From Paulinella micropora (Eukaryota > Cercozoa > Imbricatea > Euglyphida): DNA of 43,121 nt. The stretch covers positions 500,502 through 543,622 of the forward strand of contig BJOX01000009.1 in assembly GCA_009731375.1 (NCBI GenBank). The letters run 5' to 3'. Under the pieces are notes generated by a model. It searched no databases and was not told where the DNA came from. It saw nothing but the letters and a program-made list of their open reading frames with translations. Positions 12,103 through 43,121 of this stretch are shown here, in pieces. Positions within the stretch are counted from its first letter, which is position 1; the number at the start of each line of letters is the position of its first letter. The position numbers and the translations under genes are program-made.

Positions 12103-12382
12103 NNNNNNNNNNGCAGATATCCTTTGACCCTTATGTCGGACAAAATTAGAAAAAAGCAGGCTGAGGCCGGTCGCGCATACAGCCAGAGCACGGAGAGGCC
12201 AAAGCCTGAGGCGTAGGTGCAGTGTTTGCCTGTACGCTTTTTCTGAGAGGAGGGTGTCCATGACGAATTATTATTGCGCCTCCTGTGGCCAGAATATGCC
12301 ACTGTGCAGCGGCGAAGGTCGCACATGTCACGCCTGGCACAAGCAATACGGAAAACCAGCAAAAAAAAAACAGCGTAAGTGA
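9886..12382 (+). pseudogene. piggyBac-type DDE transposase, frameshifted
   Basis: An N-terminal basic region (from ATG 9886 or 9904) is followed by a long acidic Glu/Asp stretch. A probable intron ends near 10734. Then comes the DDE core: YLPRKNFVFVGLLIQ, an MACNRFEGILKCLR segment, ITIDESMGQFTG with the first catalytic Asp, PRKPIPVGREYH, and RIAIGDSWFASCKTACEL with the second. After this the frame breaks at an A run near 11430 and continues as GLDFVGMVKTAHAGFP. Further frame changes precede YYSAFNAVDQL (the probable third Asp) and FFILLDFIIITTGNAY. After the gap, a C-terminal zinc ribbon (YYCASCGQNMPLC...CHAWH) closes at 12382. At least three frame breaks mean this copy is not functional as read, unless they are sequencing errors. 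Confidence 0.8.
12028..12112. other. Poly-C run abutting a 10-base assembly gap
   Basis: About 75 consecutive C residues end directly at ten N. The run interrupts the transposase just after an open segment ending LIESAGNEPNLA. It is most likely a read or assembly artefact rather than genomic sequence. Confidence 0.85.
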
Positions 12383-12439
12383 TTTTGAGCATTTTCAAAT
12401 CGTTTAAACACTAGATACCACCTGGTATCAGGGGTGAAA

Positions 12440-13884
12440 ATGACTTTGGGGCGGGGGCTCTCTGACAGTAAGGCATGCGCCTTTTCACTTATGTAAATAA
12501 ATTTTTCTTACTTTGGGTGACAGGAAAACAAAGTTTAATAACAATATTAATAAAGTTTTATGATTCTATTATTTTTTTCTGATCCGGAATATTAATAATT
12601 ATGGATACCATATGGTATCCATGCACTGTGACATACACATAGACATAAGTAGAAATACTGCAGGGCGAACACCGAGAGAAAACAGCAATATGAGACGGAG
12701 GCTACGAGGAGAAGGGGGTCGGAGTTGGTGAAATAAAGAAAAATGAAAACCAGATGCCAGAAGATGGTTTGAACTTTTTCCACAATCAACTTTAATTATA
12801 GAATAGAACAGAAGCAGGGGAAGTGAAAGAAAAAATAACAAAAGGGAACAAAGGAGAGGAATGGGGGAAGAGAGGAAAAACCAGAAAAGGCAGATCAACA
12901 ATGGAAGAAAACCCTCAATGTACGGACATAAATGAGAAGGAAGGGTCTAATTAATTGTCCAATGATCAAAGGGGGGTGAAAATGGAATATTGAAGGCAGA
13001 AAAGAGAGTTAAACTTCGGAAGGAAAATGGAACAAGAAGAGAAAGAAAAAGGGCAACACAGTTACTATTAAGCATTTTGTTAAATAAACTGCCTAAAAAA
13101 CACTGGGTGAGCACGGGCACTTGAGACTCGTAAGCCCCCGATTTGACTATTTCCTTTCAACCGAAGTTAAATAAAATACATAATCTCATGAAAACTGGCT
13201 GAGTGAGCTATCTCGCTGATAGTCTATGTTGTTTCGAGCTTCGTCCCAGCCGGAGCAGAGAGAAGAAAAACTCAAGGCCTTGAAGCCACTCTACCTTCTG
13301 CTCCACAGTCCTGGCCTGAAGCCCCAACATCTGAATCTTGCTGCCCTCCTGTAAGCAACAAGCATAGTAATATCATATTCAGCAGGGAGGCTGGAATTTT
13401 TTTTTTTTTTTTTCATGCCCTGTAGTACGTCCATACATATAACGTGTCATACAGACACGCATACATACGTACATACATACATACATACATACATACATAA
13501 CACAAATTGTTTTTCACTATACTTATTATTTAGGTCATATATACATATATATGCATTACAGTAAGAAATGAGATAATCTTATCGAGTGTGCCACCTCATA
13601 CGTTAGGCAGAGGAGCATGGGCAATGCCAATCGGGACCCTTGCGGGAGATCGCCTCGTGTCCCTACGCAGCGCATGCACAAAATTCATTGCTTCATGTTT
13701 GCAGTTGCTCCAGAATATTACCCCCAAATACCGTTCTAGACATTGAAAGAGGCAACGTCATCCATTTAAACGTTATTCCTTTGGCTCCAACCGCAAAGCC
13801 GAGCACATTAATAGATAGCTTGCAAGCGGTGCAATTTAATTTATCCCGTCGAAAGTGATGACCGAGAAAAGATAAGTTTGAAAT
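12440..13884. other. Intergenic stretch, no gene seen
   Basis: The DNA is AT-rich to purine-rich and holds no long frame. It includes a short (TACA)n array near 13450-13500. A 72-codon plus-strand frame at 13640-13858 has no supporting features. The 3' end of the giant minus-strand gene lies just to the right, so its 3' UTR and polyadenylation signal probably fall in the upper part of this stretch. Confidence 0.5.
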
Positions 13885-37929
<24,045 letters not shown>

Positions 37930-37999
37930 CTTGTGATACAACAACCTTCCAATCCAAGATTCAGCAAAGAATTTGCACACAGCAAACGCAACCCCGGAT

Positions 38000-40324
<2,325 letters not shown>

Positions 40325-40425
40325 GATACACGAATGTTGCACCGGGCCAACGCGTCTTCTGCTCCATCTGTCTCTTCTCGCACACCGCCTGGTTCACCTA
40401 AGAAACAAAGGCATGATGCATGCAT
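40325..40425 (+). CDS. Second gene exon 1 (MLHRANASSAPSVSSRTPPG)
   Basis: Preceded by a pyrimidine tract ending TTGTCAAG. The donor is TGCAT/GTATAT, phase 0 to 2. The basic SPKKQRH motif is the probable cytosolic tail. An intron of (TTATG)n and (ATGT)n follows. Confidence 0.55.
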
Positions 40426-40439
40426 GTATATACCTCTAT

Positions 40440-41165
40440 GTATGTATGTATGTTATGTTATGTTATGTTATGTTATGTTATGTTATGTTATGTCATGTTA
40501 TGTTATGTCATGTCATGTCATGTTATGTTATGTTATGTTATGTTATGTTATGTTATGTCATGTCATGTCATGTTATGTTATGTTATGTTATGTTATGTTA
40601 TTTTATGTTATGTTATTTTATGTTATGTTATTTTATGTTATGTTATGTTGTGAGATTATGTTATGTTATGTTATTTTTAGTTATGTTATGTTGTTATTTT
40701 ATGTTAGTTATGTTATGTTATGTATGTATGTATGCATGTATGTATGCATGTATGCATGCATGTATGCATGCATGTATGTATGCATGTATGCATGTATGTA
40801 TGTATGTATGTAGTATGTATGTATGTATGTCTGTATGCATGTATGTACGTACTATGTATGTATGTATGTATGTATGTATGTATGTATGTATGTATGTATG
40901 TATGTATGTACGTACGTACGTACGTACGAACGTATGTATGTATGTATGTATGTATGTATTTATGCATGCATGCATGTGCATGCATGCATGCATGTATGCA
41001 TGTATGTGATGTATGTATGTATGCATGTATGTTTGTATGTATGTATGTATGTACGCATTCATGCATGCATGTATGCATGACTGCATTTATGCATGCATGC
41101 ATGCATCTATGCATGCATGTATGTATGCATGTATGTATGTATGTGTGTACGTATGCATGTATGTA
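40440..41165. repeat. (TTATG)n and (ATGT)n intron arrays
   Basis: A pentanucleotide array at 40452-40720 (TTATG with TCATG variants) is followed by TATG/GCATG arrays to 41165. Confidence 0.97.
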
Positions 41166-41219
41166 CTTCTGAATTTTTTGTCTGTCTGTGTGTCTGTCTG
41201 CATGTATGTACATCTGCAG

Positions 41220-41346
41220 GCCTAAGCTATGGCAGTCTCACCTAACCAACGGTGTGCTGCTCGTGTTGCTTACGATGTGTTCGCTGCTTCTCGGTGTGCG
41301 ATGGGGCTCGCAGTCACAGTCACCGTCACTGCCCATCACTGACCGG
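41220..41346 (+). CDS. Second gene exon 2: membrane anchor
   Basis: The acceptor is CATCTGCAG and the donor ACCGG/GTAGGC, phase 2 to 0, 127 bases. It reads PKLWQSHLTNGVLLVLLTMC, then SLLLGVRWGS. The minus strand has a shadow frame through the same bases. Confidence 0.7.
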
Positions 41347-42102
41347 GTAGGCAGGTAGGTAGGCAGGTAGGCAGGCAGGTAGGTAGGTAGGTAGGTAGGT
41401 AGGTAGATAGGTAGGTAGGTAGGTAGGCAGGTAGGTAAGTGGGCAGGTAGGTAAGTAGGTAGGTAGGTAGGTAGGTAGGTAGGTAGGTAGGTAGGTAGGT
41501 AGGTAGGTAGGCAGGCAGGTAGAGAAGTAGGCAGGTAGGTAGGCAGGCAGGTAGGAAGGTAGGTAGGTAGGCAGGTAGGTAGGTAGGTAGGCAGGCAGGT
41601 AAGTAGGAGGCAGGTAGGTAGGTAGGTAGGTAGGTAGGTGGTAGGTAGGCAGGCAGGCAGGCAAGTAGGTAAGTAGGGAGGTAGGTAGGCAGGTAGGTAG
41701 GCAGGTAGGTAGGTAGGTAGGTAGGTAGGTAGGCAAGCAGACAGGTAGGTAAGTAGGCAGGTAGGTAGGCAGGCAGGTAGGCAGGTAGGTAGGCAGGTAG
41801 GTAGGCAGGTAGGTAGGTAGGTNNNNNNNNNNTAGGTGGTAGGTAGGCAGGCAGGCAGGCAAGTAGGTAAGTAGGGAGGTAGGTAGGCAGGTAGGTAGGC
41901 AGGTAGGTAGGTAGGTAGGTAGGTAGGTAGGCAAGCAGACAGGTAGGTAAGTAGGCAGGTAGGTAGGCAGGCAGGTAGGCAGGTAGGTAGGTAGGTAGGT
42001 AGGTAGGTAGGTAGGTAGGTAGGTAGGTAGGTAGGTAGGTAGGTGGGTAGGTAGGCAGGTAGGCAGGTAGGTAGGTAGGTAGGTAGGTAGGTAGGTAGGT
42101 TT
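41347..42102. repeat. (GGTA)n/(GGCA)n array with gap and duplicated block
   Basis: A tetranucleotide array of about 750 bases holds ten N at 41823-41832. The block starting TAGGTGGTAGGTAGGCAGGC near 41635 is repeated, apparently without change, from 41833 for about 155 bases. Confidence 0.97.
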
Positions 42103-42142
42103 TCATAACTGCATATGAAGGTATGTATATATACCTGCTCAG

Positions 42143-42191
42143 TCAAGTGTAGACGAAATCGATCGAGCAGCTGCCAGACAGATCCCTGCCG
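42143..42191 (+). CDS. Second gene exon 3 ([16 protein letters not shown])
   Basis: The acceptor is ACCTGCTCAG and the donor GCCG/GTCCAC, phase 0 to 1, 49 bases. The (ATCT)n intron follows at once. Confidence 0.65.
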
Positions 42192-42197
42192 GTCCAC

Positions 42198-42275
<78 letters not shown>

Positions 42276-42342
42276 CTATCTATCTATTTATATATCTATT
42301 TACCTACCCATATACCTATGTACTTATCTACCTACCTATTTA

Positions 42343-42433
<91 letters not shown>

Positions 42434-42540
42434 CTATCCATCTATCTACCTATCTATCTATCTTCTACCCATCCACCCACCCACCTACCTACCTACCTCC
42501 CTACCTACCTACCCATCTACCTGCCTACCTACCTGTCTAC
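42198..42540. repeat. (ATCT)n and (CTAC)n intron array
   Basis: A long ATCT array with ATTT and TACC variants. Confidence 0.97.
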
Positions 42541-42571
42541 CTATCGGTCATCTCCACCGTCCACCTTTGAG

Positions 42572-42589
42572 TCGACTTGGATGGTCTAA
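42572..42589 (+). CDS. Second gene 18-base microexon (VDLDGL)
   Basis: A pyrimidine-rich tract ending CCTTTGAG and a perfect donor CTAA/GTAAGT bound 18 bases in phase 1 to 1. It can be skipped without a frame change. The donor is the first unit of a (GTAA)n run. Confidence 0.45.
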   Translation, partial: STWMV

Positions 42590-42597
42590 GTAAGTAA

Positions 42598-42599
42598 GT

Positions 42600-42647
<48 letters not shown>

Positions 42648-42675
42648 TGTTCGGGGCTGGCATATACTAAGAGAA

Positions 42676-42714
<39 letters not shown>
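42598..42714. repeat. (GA)n arrays
   Basis: Two GA runs separated by about 30 unique bases. Confidence 0.95.
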
Positions 42715-42716
<2 letters not shown>

Positions 42717-42748
42717 CTATTAATGGGGACGATTCTTCACATATGCAG

Positions 42749-42793
42749 AAAATGTCAACGCAATACCCGATGAATATTTGGAGAAATTTCAAC
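42749..42793 (+). CDS. Second gene exon 5 (NVNAIPDEYLEKFQ)
   Basis: The acceptor is ACATATGCAG and the donor TTCAAC/GTAATA, phase 1 to 1. A tandem 34-base copy of most of this exon follows in the intron, and this creates the donor. Confidence 0.55.
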
Positions 42794-42958
42794 GTAATAC
42801 GCGATGAATATTTGGAGAAACTCAGAGATTACTCCTCACATGCTCCCTACCTATCTATCTATGTGTTCTCGATTCTTCCACCTATCTATTTATACCTATC
42901 TATCCGTCCACCAACCTACCTACCTGTCTATGCATCTTGCCTGCCTGCCTATGCACAG

Positions 42959-43066
42959 AACTAGACGAGGCTGTTGTACAAGAACTGCTCACTCTGCGTG
43001 GGAGAGGAAACTTTCAGTCGGCCAGCGTGCTCTGGCGCCAAATCGCCTTCCCTAGTGGTCTATTCC
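42959..43066 (+). CDS. Second gene exon 6 (LDEAVVQELLTLRGRGNFQS), truncated
   Basis: The acceptor is TATGCACAG, phase 1. The frame stays open through ASVLWRQIAFPSGLFR until the poly-C run at the window edge, where the sequence becomes unreliable. Confidence 0.6.
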
Positions 43067-43121
43067 GCCCCCCCCCCCCCCCCCCCCCCCCCCCCCCACC
43101 CCCCCCCCCCCCCTCCCCTCC
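43067..43121. other. Terminal poly-C run
   Basis: Nearly pure C to the end of the window, like the runs at the gaps at 12028 and 18618. Likely an assembly artefact. Confidence 0.85.

Larger units (their letters stand above)
9640..12620 (+). mobile_element. piggyBac-like DNA transposon (broken copy)
   Basis: The transposase relic at 9886-12382 is bracketed by a conspicuous palindrome, GATACCATATGGTATC or a close variant. Copies lie at 9648-9663 and 9670-9681 on the left and at 12414-12429 and 12604-12619 on the right. Such subterminal palindromes could be transposase binding sites. That is inference, because I could not define exact terminal inverted repeats or a TTAA target duplication, so the outer limits are approximate. 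A poly-C run and a 10-base assembly gap fall inside the element. Confidence 0.6.

Noticed and set aside
41248-41341. Minus-strand exon MGSDGDCDCEPHRTP with a GTGAGA donor
   Set aside because: It does not join in phase with any minus-strand neighbour, while the plus strand reads as an exon with good sites and a membrane segment in phase with two others.

Overview
The window is a piece of a eukaryotic nuclear genome. Coding sequence is cut into many small exons with GT/AG splice sites, there is a piggyBac-type DDE transposon, and there are FYVE and PH domain segments. Every prokaryotic signal I looked for is missing. I cannot name the species. The extreme load of tri-, tetra- and pentanucleotide arrays, in introns as well as between genes, suggests a repeat-rich protist or an early-branching lineage, but that is only an impression. 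Four runs of N and several long poly-C runs show a draft assembly.

Layout. 1-235 is an (ATCT)n array. 236-2000 is GC-richer DNA with decayed minus-strand reading frames, followed by AT-rich unique DNA to 3320. 3648-4613 (minus) encodes a probable two-helix membrane protein with a Cys/His-rich tail. 4614-7020 is minisatellite and duplicated unique DNA. 7030-8750 is a large (TG)n/(TCTG)n/(ATGT)n block. 8755-9540 is an AT-rich island of ATATTG-like motifs with a foldback. 9640-12620 holds a broken piggyBac-like element on the plus strand. 12440-13880 shows no clear gene.

13885-37929 (minus) is best read as one giant gene. I placed about 40 exons by hand. Their frames and intron phases agree from one exon to the next along the whole chain, apart from one assembly gap and one odd donor. 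It predicts roughly 3,050 residues: a Ser/Thr/Pro-rich N-terminal half, a helical armadillo-like middle with a BEACH-family-like WQDWL motif, then a PH-like domain and a C-terminal FYVE finger. The PH-FYVE order resembles FGD-type proteins, and the protein probably acts at phosphoinositide-bearing membranes. Nearly all its introns are microsatellite arrays.

38000-40320 is mostly (ACT)n arrays and unclassified DNA. 40325 to the right edge (plus) holds the 5' exons of a second gene, a probable type II membrane protein, divergent from the giant gene and running out of the window.

The most unusual feature is that the giant gene carries many partial copies of its own exon ends, with the adjoining splice sites, inside its introns. 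In addition, the tetranucleotide arrays themselves often form the splice sites: (GTAT)n at donors and (CATA)n or (ATCT)n at acceptors.
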